The position numbers and the translations under genes are program-made. A stretch of 64,000 nucleotides of DNA, from NCBI RefSeq assembly GCF_040822085.1, contig NZ_CP162006.1, forward strand, positions 1,860,001-1,924,000, given 5' to 3'. Each line of letters starts with the position of its first letter. Within the stretch, counting starts at the first letter, position 1. The stretch is from Rhodoferax sp. WC2427 (GTDB lineage: Bacteria; Pseudomonadota; Gammaproteobacteria; Burkholderiales; Burkholderiaceae_C). The notes under the pieces are model-generated. The model was not told the origin of the DNA. It saw nothing but the letters and a program-made list of their open reading frames with translations, and made no database searches. This document shows, piece after piece, positions 26,878 to 35,156 of the stretch.

Positions 26878-27806
26878 TGGCCGCGCCGGTTTTTGACATC
26901 GGCCACGTGGTGCAGGCCCTGCACGGCGTGCGCAGCGAATGGCGGGCGGCGCAAGGGCGCTCCAGCGAGCCGGGCGGGCGTGAATTTCCGTCGCGCAATG
27001 CGTTGGCGGGCATTGTCGAATCGCTCAAGGGCGTGCTGTTTCCCATGCGCCTGGGTCCGGTGGACCTGCGCCAGGAAAGCGAAGATTTCTACGTGGGCTA
27101 CACGCTGGACGCGGCCCTGCATGGCCTGCTGGCCCAGGTGCGGCTGGAGCTGCGCCTGGTAGAGGACGTGCCGGTCGGCACCCAGCCCACCCAGGTGGTG
27201 CAGCAGTTTGCCCAGGCCTTGCCCGGCATCCGCCGCCTGCTTGACAGCGATGTGCTGGCCGCCTTCCATGGCGATCCGGCGGCGCGTAGCGTGGACGAGG
27301 TGCTGCTGTGCTACCCCGGCATCTTGGCCATGCTGCACCACCGGCTGGCCCACCAGCTGTATCGGCAGGGCCTGCCGCTGCTGGCGCGTATCGTGGCCGA
27401 ACTGGCGCACAGCGCCACGGGTATCGACATCCACCCCGGTGCCAGCATCGGCCCGGGCTTCTTCATCGACCACGGCACCGGCGTGGTGATCGGCGAGACC
27501 GCACGCATCGGCCAGCGGGTGCGTATCTACCAAAACGTCACGCTGGGGGCCAAGCGCTTTAGCACCGATGCCCAGGGCCACCTGGAAAAAGGCCAGCCGC
27601 GCCACCCCATCGTGGAAGACGACGTGGTCATCTACGCCGGGGCCACCGTGCTGGGCCGGGTGACGCTGGGGCAGGGTGCCAGCATTGGCGGCAATGTGTG
27701 GCTGACCCACAGCGTGCCGCCCGGCGCCCACATCACCCAGGCCCGAGCCGACCAGCAGCAAGCACCGCAAACCGTTTCCCCTTCCCCTGTAACCCTAACC
27801 ATCTGA
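26877..27806 (+). CDS. cysE: serine O-acetyltransferase, EpsC/CysE type
   Basis: A 309-residue acetyltransferase that makes O-acetylserine from serine and acetyl-CoA, the substrate of CysK and precursor of the CysB inducer. The C-terminal left-handed beta helix shows hexapeptide turns and catalytic residues in GIDIHPGASIGPGFFIDHGT and GETARIGQRVRIYQNVTLGA. The N-terminal helical domain (~1-150) is of the longer EpsC form often found beside family 2A encapsulins. ATG 26877 (overlapping the rhodanese stop) is preferred to GTG 26862. The encapsulin gene follows after 13 bases. Confidence 0.9.
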   Translation: MAAPVFDIGHVVQALHGVRSEWRAAQGRSSEPGGREFPSRNALAGIVESLKGVLFPMRLGPVDLRQESEDFYVGYTLDAALHGLLAQVRLELRLVEDVPVGTQPTQVVQQFAQALPGIRRLLDSDVLAAFHGDPAARSVDEVLLCYPGILAMLHHRLAHQLYRQGLPLLARIVAELAHSATGIDIHPGASIGPGFFIDHGTGVVIGETARIGQRVRIYQNVTLGAKRFSTDAQGHLEKGQPRHPIVEDDVVIYAGATVLGRVTLGQGASIGGNVWLTHSVPPGAHITQARADQQQAPQTVSPSPVTLTI

Positions 27807-27819
27807 ACGGAGTTTTTCT

Positions 27820-28740
27820 TTGAGCAACATCACCACCCTCGGCGACAGTGCCGCACGCCAGTTAGCCAACGCGACCAAGACCGCGCCCCAGCTGGAAACC
27901 ATTTCGCCCCGATGGCTCACGCATTTGCTGCAGTGGGTGCCGGTGGAGGCGGGCATTTACCGCCTGAACAAGGTGAAGAACCCCGAGTCCATCAAGGTCA
28001 CCTGCACCGCCCGCCAGACCGAGAACCAGCTGCCCCGCACCTTTGTGGACTATGAAGAGCAGCCACGCGAATACTTTCTGAACGCGGTCAGCACCATCCT
28101 GGATGTGCACACCCGCATCTCCGACCTCTACAGCAGCCCGCACGACCAGATCAAGGAACAGCTGCGCCTGACCATCGAGACCATCAAGGAGAACCAGGAA
28201 AGCGAGCTGATCAACAACCCGGACTACGGCCTGCTGTCGCAAGTGACAGATGCGCAGCGCATCTTCCCTTTGACCGGCGCGCCCACGCCCGACGACCTGG
28301 ACGAGCTGCTGACCAAGGTCTGGAAAGAACCCGCCTTCTTCCTGGCGCACCCGCTGGCCATCGCCGCCTTTGGCCGCGAAGCCACCCGCCGCGGCACGCC
28401 ACCGCCCACCGTGAGCCTGTTTGGTTCGCAGTTCATCACCTGGCGCGGTGTGCCGCTGATTCCTTCGGACAAAGTGCCGGTGGCCGATGGCAAGAGCAAG
28501 ATTTTGCTGCTGCGCGTGGGCGACAAACGCCAGGGCGTGGTGGGCCTGTTCCAGCCCGGCCTGCCCGGCGAGCAAGCGCCCGGCCTGTCGGTGCGCTTCA
28601 TGGCCATCAACGACCAGGCGATTGCCTCGTACCTGATCTCGCTGTACTGCTCGCTGGCGGTGCTGACCACCGACGCGCTGGCCGTGCTGGACGACGTGGA
28701 AATCGGCAAATACCACGACTACACCGACACCTACAAGTAA
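27820..28740 (+). CDS. srpI: family 2A encapsulin shell protein (SrpI)
   Basis: A 306-residue protein matching SrpI ('major membrane protein I'), now known as the HK97-fold shell protein of family 2A encapsulin nanocompartments. Recognisable stretches are NQLPRTFVDYEEQPREYFLN, INNPDYGLLSQVTDAQRIFP, WKEPAFFLAHPLAIAAFGRE and the C-terminal ALAVLDDVEIGKYHDY. It starts at TTG 27820 behind CGGAG, no ATG being available at the conserved N-terminus. Shells of this family self-assemble and enclose a cysteine desulfurase. The gene for such a cargo follows 3 bases after the stop, and the upstream rhodanese and acetyltransferase complete the known operon type. Confidence 0.93.
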   Translation: MSNITTLGDSAARQLANATKTAPQLETISPRWLTHLLQWVPVEAGIYRLNKVKNPESIKVTCTARQTENQLPRTFVDYEEQPREYFLNAVSTILDVHTRISDLYSSPHDQIKEQLRLTIETIKENQESELINNPDYGLLSQVTDAQRIFPLTGAPTPDDLDELLTKVWKEPAFFLAHPLAIAAFGREATRRGTPPPTVSLFGSQFITWRGVPLIPSDKVPVADGKSKILLLRVGDKRQGVVGLFQPGLPGEQAPGLSVRFMAINDQAIASYLISLYCSLAVLTTDALAVLDDVEIGKYHDYTDTYK

Positions 28741-28743
28741 GCC

Positions 28744-30660
28744 ATGGCACAGCTTGCTCCTTCCATGCCCTTCCCTCAACCCCACTTGCCAGCGGGCTTG
28801 CCTGACCCGGCGGCGTTGGCGGCCATGGCCAGTGCGCTGTTCCAGGCTTTGCCTGGGTCGGCAGTGCCGGGGGCGCAGTTCCCGGCCAACATCGCGCCAC
28901 CCGGCTCGCCCCTGTCCAGCCCCGCGGGCTTCGGCCCCAGCGTACCCGGCACGCCGATCCCGCAGGGCCAGATTCCGGGCACCAACCTGCTGCCGTCTTC
29001 GCCCAGCCAGGTGCTGAACCTGGGCAACCGTGCACCCGCGCTGCTGCCCGAGGCCCAGGCGGGCAATGGTGTGCCCGACAAGGCCCTCAGCGCCGTGCCC
29101 GGCTACGACCCACGTGTGGGCGGTGTGCTGCAAGGCGTGCCGCAAGCCGCTGGTGCGGGCTCGCCGTTCTACTTTGTGGCGGAAAAGCTGGGGCCACCGC
29201 AAGGTATTCAAGGCAAGCCGGGGCCCTCTAGCTTCGATGTCTTGAGCAGCCAGCCGTTCCAGCCACTGGCTGTACCCACGGCCAGCGCCTCCAAGGCCCC
29301 GCCCGTGCCGCAAAGCACGCCCGCGTTCTACTTTGTGGATGCCGTCACCCTGCCGAATGGCTATGTGACACCCGCCACGCCCGGCGCGCGCCCGTCCGCC
29401 GACGCGGTACCCGCCTACCAAGGTAGTGCCCACCCCGCGTTCGACGTGCACGCGGTGCGCCGCGACTTCCCCATCCTTCAGGAGCGGGTGCACGGCAAGC
29501 CGCTGGTGTGGTTCGACAACGCTGCCACCACGCACAAGCCCCAGTCGGTGATCGACCGCATTGCCTACTTCTACCAGCACGAAAACTCCAACATCCACCG
29601 CGCCGCCCATGACCTGGCCGCCCGCGCCACCGACGCCTACGAGGGCGCTCGGGAGCGGGTGAAAAAGTTCATCAACGCGCCGGACGTGAACGAGGTGATC
29701 TTTGTGCGCGGCACCACCGAGGCCATCAACCTGGTGGCCAAGAGCTGGGGCGGCCAGCATGTGGGCGAGGGCGACGAGATCATCGTCAGCCACCTGGAGC
29801 ACCACGCCAACATCGTACCCTGGCAGCAACTGGCCGCCGCCAAAGGTGCCAAGCTGCGCGTGATCCCGGTGGACGATTCGGGCCAGGTGCTGCTGGACGA
29901 ATACCGCAAGCTGCTCAACGACCGCACCAAGATCGTTGCTGTCACCCAGGTTTCCAACGCCCTGGGCACCGTGGTGCCGGTGAAGGAGATTGTGGCGCTG
30001 GCCCACCGTGCGGGCGCCAAGGCATTGGTCGATGGCGCGCAATCCATCTCGCACATGCGGGTGGACGTGCAGGACATCGGGGCCGATTTCTTCGTCTTTT
30101 CGGGCCACAAGGTCTTTGGGCCCACCGGTATCGGCGTGGTCTGGGGCAAGCGCGAGGTGCTGGAAGACATGCCGCCGTGGCAGGGTGGCGGCAACATGAT
30201 TGCCGACGTGACCTTCGAGAAAACCGTGTTCCAGCCCATCCCGAACAAGTTCGAGGCGGGCACCGGCAACATCGCCGACGCGGTAGGCCTGGGCGCGGCC
30301 ATCGACTACGTGAACAAGGTGGGCATCGACAACATCGCCCGCTACGAGCATGAGCTGGTGGCCTACGGCATGAAAGCCTTGGGTGCGATTCCCGGCGTGC
30401 GCCTGATCGGTACGGCGGCAGACAAGGCCAGTGTGATGTCTTTCGTGCTGGCGGGCTACAGCACCGAAGAAGTCGGCAAGGCGCTGAACGAGGAAGGCAT
30501 CGCGGTGCGCACCGGCCACCACTGCGCCCAGCCCATCCTGCGCCGCATGGGCGTGGAAACCACGGTGCGGCCTTCGCTGGCGTTCTACAACACCTTCGCC
30601 GAGATCGACCAGATGGTGGCGGTGGTGCAGCGCTTGGCCTCCGCACGGCGCAACGGATAA
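28744..30660 (+). CDS. encapsulated cysteine desulfurase with long disordered targeting region
   Basis: A 638-residue SufS-like cysteine desulfurase, the native cargo of family 2A encapsulins. Residues ~1-232 form a Pro/Ala/Gly-rich, low-complexity extension that in this family anchors the enzyme inside the shell. It contains two similar motifs, PFYFVAEK (141-148) and AFYFVDAV (194-201). The catalytic part starts near DVHAVRRDFPIL. The PLP lysine is Lys456 in FSGHKVFGPTG and the persulfide cysteine is Cys594 in RTGHHCAQPILRR. The enzyme takes sulfur from cysteine and may fill the compartment with elemental or sulfane sulfur. Last gene of the operon, ending at a strong terminator. Confidence 0.93.
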   Translation: MAQLAPSMPFPQPHLPAGLPDPAALAAMASALFQALPGSAVPGAQFPANIAPPGSPLSSPAGFGPSVPGTPIPQGQIPGTNLLPSSPSQVLNLGNRAPALLPEAQAGNGVPDKALSAVPGYDPRVGGVLQGVPQAAGAGSPFYFVAEKLGPPQGIQGKPGPSSFDVLSSQPFQPLAVPTASASKAPPVPQSTPAFYFVDAVTLPNGYVTPATPGARPSADAVPAYQGSAHPAFDVHAVRRDFPILQERVHGKPLVWFDNAATTHKPQSVIDRIAYFYQHENSNIHRAAHDLAARATDAYEGARERVKKFINAPDVNEVIFVRGTTEAINLVAKSWGGQHVGEGDEIIVSHLEHHANIVPWQQLAAAKGAKLRVIPVDDSGQVLLDEYRKLLNDRTKIVAVTQVSNALGTVVPVKEIVALAHRAGAKALVDGAQSISHMRVDVQDIGADFFVFSGHKVFGPTGIGVVWGKREVLEDMPPWQGGGNMIADVTFEKTVFQPIPNKFEAGTGNIADAVGLGAAIDYVNKVGIDNIARYEHELVAYGMKALGAIPGVRLIGTAADKASVMSFVLAGYSTEEVGKALNEEGIAVRTGHHCAQPILRRMGVETTVRPSLAFYNTFAEIDQMVAVVQRLASARRNG

Positions 30661-30661
30661 C

Positions 30662-30717
30662 GCTATAGATATAAGAGCTGCCCATGCTTATGGAATAAGC
30701 ATGGGCAGCTCTTTTTT
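30662..30717 (+). terminator. Rho-independent terminator of the encapsulin operon (repeat copy 6)
   Basis: Perfect 18-bp stem (30674-30691 with 30695-30712), a 3-nt loop, and five T. The sequence is a member of the dispersed repeat family (GCTATAGATATAAGAGCTGC, TGGAATAAGC) in which the two halves have become fully complementary. Confidence 0.9.
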
Positions 30718-30762
30718 ATCGAAGGAACGAAAATCCTGGGGGTCCTGCGGCGGCAGGGCGTT

Positions 30763-30933
30763 ACTAGGAGCCTGGGCGGCAGAAGGCGCATCGGCTGCAA
30801 AACGACCGCAGCGGTCCATTTTTCACCGTCTTTTTGCCCCATAGCTACGGCTATGGGCCTGCAAATCCGGCAAAAACTGTCCTCGCTGGGGTCGCTTTTC
30901 GCTTCGATGCCTTCTGCCGCCCAGGCTCCTAGT
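30763..30933. repeat. 171-bp inverted-repeat element overlapping a stop codon
   Basis: Perfect 25-bp arms face each other at 30763-30787 and 30909-30933 (outer end ACTAGGAGCCTGGG). Pairing continues inward after a 2-base bulge. A smaller perfect hairpin CCATAGC/GCTATGG lies at 30839-30856. There is no coding capacity. The right arm supplies the TAG stop of the leftward CheY-like gene. It resembles a MITE or a structured intergenic repeat and is unrelated in sequence to the 270-bp element. Confidence 0.7.
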
Positions 30934-31297
30934 GCTCCATCACATCGCGCAGGGCCAGGCGCAGGGCATCGTCGGTGAAGGGCTTGGCCACAAAGCCGCG
31001 CGCGCCGAGTTTCAGGGCGGCGATGGCGGTGGCCTTGTCGTTCAGCGCGCTGACCACCAGGATGCTGGTGTTCGGCAGCAGGCGCAGCATTTCGCGGATG
31101 CATTCCATACCGCCCATCTCGGGCATGGTCAGGTCCATGGTGACCACGTCGGGCTGGGTGGCTTTGGCAATGCGCAGGGCCTCCACACCGTTGCGGGCCA
31201 GGCCGACGAGCGCGATCTTGCCCAGGCCGCCGTCTTGCACGATCTTGCTGATGCGCGTGCGGATCATGTTCGAATCGTCCACTACTAGAAAACGCAT
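30929..31297 (-). CDS. CheY-like single-domain response regulator
   Basis: A 122-residue receiver domain alone. It has the acidic pair VVDDS, the phospho-acceptor in VVTMDLTMPEMGG (Asp at about 54), the conserved Ser/Thr in ILVVSAL, and the Lys in FVAKPFTDDAL. With no output domain it should act by protein contact. It lies 37 bases after a CheA-like kinase gene in the same direction, which is its probable phosphodonor. Its target (flagellar motor, pilus or another kinase) is unknown. The stop codon lies within an inverted-repeat element. Confidence 0.9.
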   Translation of the reverse strand: MRFLVVDDSNMIRTRISKIVQDGGLGKIALVGLARNGVEALRIAKATQPDVVTMDLTMPEMGGMECIREMLRLLPNTSILVVSALNDKATAIAALKLGARGFVAKPFTDDALRLALRDVMEH

Positions 31298-31334
31298 GGT
31301 GTTGGGCTCGGTCTATGTCTCACAAGCAGGCACG

Positions 31335-33455
31335 TCACATTTCAAAATGGATCGCAATTTCGGTGAATTGCCCCGGCGTGGAGGCCAGCGTCAAACGCCC
31401 GCCCAGGCGTTGCACGTTGGCCTGCACCACGTCCAGCCCCACACCCCGCCCCGCGTGAATGCCCGCACGCCCATCGGCAGCGTCGGTGGTGGCCTCTACG
31501 GTAGAGAAGCCGGGCTTGAAGATGTGGCCGACGATCTGGTGGTCGTCAAAGCTCTCTAGCTGCAAGGCGCTGTACCAGCCCAGGTCAAGCAGCTTTTGCC
31601 GCAGGGTGCTGGCGTTCAGGCCCCGGCCATCGTCACGCACACGCAAGATCCATTCCGTGCCGTTGCGGGCCAATTGCACCACCAACTGGCCTGCCGCGGC
31701 CTTGCCGGAGGCCTGGCGGGTGGCGGGTGCCTCGATACCGTGCACCACGGCGTTGCGGACCAGTTGGGTACTGATTTCACGCACCAGATCGGCCACATCG
31801 GCCGCCAGCGCACCGTGCTGGTCCAGGTGCACGGTGGCGGCTACGCGCTTGCCCAGGGCGCTGGCGGTTTCCATGGCCAGCCGGGTCAGTGCTGCGTTCA
31901 ACCCTGTGCCCGACCGGCGGCTGTCGCGCTGGATGTCCGCCAGGCTTTTCAGTGCCGCCATCCGGGCCATCAGTGCTTCCAGCGGCGGGGACAGCGCCCG
32001 CAGCCCGTCGCCACTGTTGTCGCTGCGGGCCTGCAGCAGGGCCGATTCAAAGGCATGGGCCTGCTGCACCAGCGAATCCAACCCCAGCGCGCCCGCGTCG
32101 CCTTTCAGGGCGTGGATGCGGCGGGCGGCCTGGTCCAGCGCAGGGCCGAGCGGGTTGCGGGGGGCGGGTCGGCCCTGGACGCCGCCACCCAGCAGGTCGT
32201 TGGTTTCCAGCAGGCCGGCCTCGGAGCGGGCCACAAACTGGCGCAGCAGGGCCGGGTCGGTCTGGCAGGCGTCCAGCAGCAGGGCGAGCTCATTTTGCGA
32301 GCGCAGGCGCTCGGCCTGCAGCTGGGTTTGCAGCAGGGTGCGGTCGGAAATGTCTTGCGCCGTGACCAGCACGTGGTCGACGACCTTGCCCGCACGCACC
32401 CGGTTGAAACGGAAGGCCAGGGTGCGCGGCACGGCCTGTCCAAGTCCGTTGGTGACCAGCACGTGCACTTCCAGCAGCGGGTTGATGTCCTGCACCAGCG
32501 CCTCTTTCACGTGCGGCGCAAACAGCAGGGCTACGTAGTCCTGGGCATCCTGCAGGGCTTTGTCGTCCACCATGCCAGCCAGCAGTGCAAAAAAGCTGTC
32601 GCCTGGCAGCAACGGGCGGCCAAACAGCCCCTGGGCCGACTGCGATACCTGCGAGCCGAGCCGGAAGTCGGGCGTGATCAGAAACAGGCCCTCGCGCACG
32701 CTGGCCAGAATCTCTCGGTTCTCGCGGGTCACCGCCTCCCTGCCCGCGTCCAGGCGGCGCAGGCGGCGCAAAAATTTGAACAGGATGAAGGCAAAGTTCA
32801 GCAGCGCCAGCACGATGCCCGCGGTCTGCACCTGGCGCAGGGTGGTGGCGCGCCGGGAGGCGGTGGCCTCCAGCGCGGTGGTCAGGCTGTTCATCAGGCC
32901 CAGCAGCTCCAGGTTGTGGGCCTGGGCGTAGGTGCTGGCGGCCTGCACGTCGGCATCGCTGGCCAGGCCGTTCAGCACCGGGGCCAGGGCGCGCAGGAAC
33001 GGCGCCCACAGGGCCTGTGCCTGTTGCAGCGCCTGCACCGCGGCGGCCCCTTCGGCGGGCTTCAGATAGACCGGCTGGCCGCTGCCGCTGGGGACGATGG
33101 CCCCGTGTGCAAAGCCCTGCAGCGTGGCATCGAACAGGCTGACGGCATCGCGCAGTTCGGCCAGCGCGTGGGGGGCCGTCTGGCCCTGCTGGCGGGCGGC
33201 TTCCACCGCCAGCAAGGCCTTGGCCGAGCGTTGCGACAGCATGCGCTGGCGGCCTGCCAGGTTGATGCTGTGCGCGTCTTCGCCGATCTGGTAGGAGGTG
33301 GCAAAGTTCAGCACCAGCACGCCCAGATCAAACAACAGAAACAGCGCCACGGCCAACACGATGTCGCGGTACTTTCCCAAGGAAAATAGGCCGTTGGTGC
33401 CGATGCCATCAGCGTAGGCAGCTACGGTTTTTGTAGTGGATGGAGTGGAGGACAT
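31335..33455 (-). CDS. membrane CheA-like histidine kinase with PilJ-type sensor
   Basis: A 706-residue protein started at ATG 33455. Order: a TM helix near residues 28-50; a PilJ-type periplasmic domain with the marker INLAGRQRMLSQRSAKALLA; a second TM near 220-240; a PAS-like segment; an HPt domain with RRIHALKGDAGALGL (phospho-His in HALKG); and a CheA-like ATPase with N box LVRNAVVHGIEAP and G1 box DDGRGLNA. No CheW-like domain is seen at the C-terminus. The type IV pilus-like sensor and the adjacent CheY-like protein suggest a compact signalling pair. The longer frame to 34043 runs into the divergent esterase gene and is rejected. Confidence 0.85.
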   Translation of the reverse strand: MSSTPSTTKTVAAYADGIGTNGLFSLGKYRDIVLAVALFLLFDLGVLVLNFATSYQIGEDAHSINLAGRQRMLSQRSAKALLAVEAARQQGQTAPHALAELRDAVSLFDATLQGFAHGAIVPSGSGQPVYLKPAEGAAAVQALQQAQALWAPFLRALAPVLNGLASDADVQAASTYAQAHNLELLGLMNSLTTALEATASRRATTLRQVQTAGIVLALLNFAFILFKFLRRLRRLDAGREAVTRENREILASVREGLFLITPDFRLGSQVSQSAQGLFGRPLLPGDSFFALLAGMVDDKALQDAQDYVALLFAPHVKEALVQDINPLLEVHVLVTNGLGQAVPRTLAFRFNRVRAGKVVDHVLVTAQDISDRTLLQTQLQAERLRSQNELALLLDACQTDPALLRQFVARSEAGLLETNDLLGGGVQGRPAPRNPLGPALDQAARRIHALKGDAGALGLDSLVQQAHAFESALLQARSDNSGDGLRALSPPLEALMARMAALKSLADIQRDSRRSGTGLNAALTRLAMETASALGKRVAATVHLDQHGALAADVADLVREISTQLVRNAVVHGIEAPATRQASGKAAAGQLVVQLARNGTEWILRVRDDGRGLNASTLRQKLLDLGWYSALQLESFDDHQIVGHIFKPGFSTVEATTDAADGRAGIHAGRGVGLDVVQANVQRLGGRLTLASTPGQFTEIAIHFEM

Positions 33456-33576
33456 GCACAGATCAGGCAATAACGGGGCCAGCCCGCTGACCACCGGCTG
33501 CACCAGAAAGGGCCGGCCAGCGCACACCGGTGGCGGGTTTAACATGCTGGGCTGCCCATTTTTCTGAAACCCCACC

Positions 33577-34251
33577 ATGCCCGCATCCCTTACCGTCCAA
33601 ATGCCCGCCAGCGCGCCGCGCCAGCTGTTTCTGTTGTTCCATGGCGTGGGCAGTACGCCGCACAACCTGGTGCCGCTGGGCCAGCGGCTGGCGCTGGAGT
33701 TTCCGCAGGCGGCGGTGGTCTGCGTGGCCGGGCCGGATGCGTCCGACCTGGGCGCGGGATTCCAATGGTTCTCGGTGCAGGGCATCAGCGAAGACAACCG
33801 CGCGCAGCGCATTGCCGACAGCATGCCGCGCTTCGTGGCCACCGTGCGCGGCTGGCAGCAGCGCACCGGGTTGACAGACGCCGAGACGGCGCTGGTGGGC
33901 TTTTCGCAGGGTGCGATCATGGCGCTGGAAGCCACCCAGCTGGAGGCGTCGCTGGCGGGCCGCGTGGTGGCGCTGTCGGGGCGGTTTGCCCAGCTGCCAG
34001 AGCGGGCACCGGCCACCACCACGCTGCATTTCATCCATGGCAAGAACGACGAGGTGGTGGCCTACAGCCACACCGTGGCCGCCGCCGAACGGCTGGTCCG
34101 CCTGGGCGGCGACGTCACGGCGGATGTGATTCCCTTCCTGGGGCATACGGTCAATGAGGAGGTGGTGGAGCTGCTGGTGGAACGGCTGAAAGGCCATATC
34201 CCCAAGCGCATCTGGGAGCAGGCCGGGCAGAGCGCCCCACCGCAATCCTGA
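33577..34251 (+). CDS. ypfH: carboxylesterase, YpfH-type
   Basis: A 224-residue alpha/beta hydrolase. The oxyanion motif is LFHGVGSTPHNLVPLG, the nucleophile Ser is in GFSQGAIMAL, the Asp in HGKNDEVV, and the His in LGHTVNEE. These are hallmarks of the phospholipase/carboxylesterase group to which YpfH belongs. It acts on short-chain esters; the physiological substrate is unknown. It is divergent from the CheA-like gene and converges on nrtD. Confidence 0.88.
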   Translation: MPASLTVQMPASAPRQLFLLFHGVGSTPHNLVPLGQRLALEFPQAAVVCVAGPDASDLGAGFQWFSVQGISEDNRAQRIADSMPRFVATVRGWQQRTGLTDAETALVGFSQGAIMALEATQLEASLAGRVVALSGRFAQLPERAPATTTLHFIHGKNDEVVAYSHTVAAAERLVRLGGDVTADVIPFLGHTVNEEVVELLVERLKGHIPKRIWEQAGQSAPPQS

Positions 34252-34258
34252 GGCCGGG

Positions 34259-34314
34259 GTGCTATTTTTACGATAGCTGCCAGCGCAGGTTTCGCCTGCG
34301 CTGGAGCCCTCTGG
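34259..34314. terminator. bidirectional terminator between ypfH and nrtD (degenerate repeat copy 7)
   Basis: Perfect 10-bp stem CCAGCGCAGG (34280-34289) with its complement (34295-34304) and a 5-nt loop, preceded by a GCTATTTTTACGATAGCTGC block typical of the dispersed repeat family. It serves convergent genes. Only short T runs follow, so its strength is uncertain. Confidence 0.65.
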
Positions 34315-34319
34315 CAGGC

Positions 34320-35156
34320 TCAGGCTGTGATTTTTTCCACGTGTGCCTGGCGGGTGTACAGGAAGTCGATCACCGCCTTGCGGTAGCCCTGGTAGTTGGC
34401 GTTGTCGGCCAGTTCCACGCGGTTGCGCGGGCGGGGCAGGTCCACGCTGAGCACTTCGCCGATGGTGGCGGCGGGCCCGTTGGTCAGCATCACGATCTTG
34501 TCGGACAGCAGCACGGCTTCGTCCACGTCGTGGGTCACCATCACCACGGTGCTCTGGGTTTTTTGCACGATGGCCAGCAGCTCGTCCTGCAGCTTGGCGC
34601 GGGTCAGTGCATCCAGCGCGCCGAAGGGCTCGTCCATCAGCAAGACCTTGGGCTCCATGCTCAGGGCGCGGGCAATACCCACCCGCTGCTTCATACCGCC
34701 CGAGATTTCGCCGGGGCGCTTTTGGGCGGCGGCGGTCAGGCCTACCAGGGCCAGTACCGCGTCGGTGCGGGCCTTGAGCTGGGCTTTGTTTTCCGACGGT
34801 GCGCCAGTGGATTTGTTGGCCGCGCCGAACACGCGCTCCACCGCCAGATACACGTTCTCATAGCAGGTCAACCAGGGCAGCAGCGAGTGGTTCTGGAACA
34901 CCACGGCGCGCTCGGGGCCCGGGCCCTTGATCTCGCGGTTGGCGCACAGCAGGGTGCCGCGGGTGGGGTCGGTCAGGCCGGCAATCAGGTTGAGCAGGGT
35001 GGACTTGCCGCAGCCCGAGTGGCCGATCAGGGCCACGAACTCGCCCTTGGCAATGGTCAGGTTCACGTCGCGCAGGGCGGGGAAGATGCCCTTGGCGGTC
35101 TTGAAGGTCTGTTCCACGCCCTGGATTTCGATGTACTTGGTATTCAGCGAGCTCAT
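34320..35156 (-). CDS. nrtD: nitrate ABC transporter ATP-binding protein
   Basis: A 278-residue ABC ATPase of the NrtD/NasD nitrate group. Walker A is GHSGCGKST, signature ISGGMKQRVGIARAL, Walker B VLLMDEPFGALD, H-loop MVTHDVDEAV. It carries the extended insert between Q-loop and signature that is usual in nitrate ATPases (FGAANKSTGAPSENKAQLKA). It overlaps the permease gene by 4 bases. It is the last gene of nrtABD; no nitrate reductase genes follow in the window, a terminator region does. Confidence 0.9.
   Translation of the reverse strand: MSSLNTKYIEIQGVEQTFKTAKGIFPALRDVNLTIAKGEFVALIGHSGCGKSTLLNLIAGLTDPTRGTLLCANREIKGPGPERAVVFQNHSLLPWLTCYENVYLAVERVFGAANKSTGAPSENKAQLKARTDAVLALVGLTAAAQKRPGEISGGMKQRVGIARALSMEPKVLLMDEPFGALDALTRAKLQDELLAIVQKTQSTVVMVTHDVDEAVLLSDKIVMLTNGPAATIGEVLSVDLPRPRNRVELADNANYQGYRKAVIDFLYTRQAHVEKITA

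Noticed and set aside
27862..30522. An 886-codon open frame antisense to the encapsulin shell and desulfurase genes
   Set aside because: Composition is Gly/Val/Ala/His/Gln-rich low complexity, as expected from the reverse strand of GC-rich genes, and the sense genes are unmistakable.
33456..34043. N-terminal extension of the CheA-like kinase frame
   Set aside because: It overlaps the divergent esterase gene, which has clear catalytic motifs; the membrane helix follows directly after ATG 33455.
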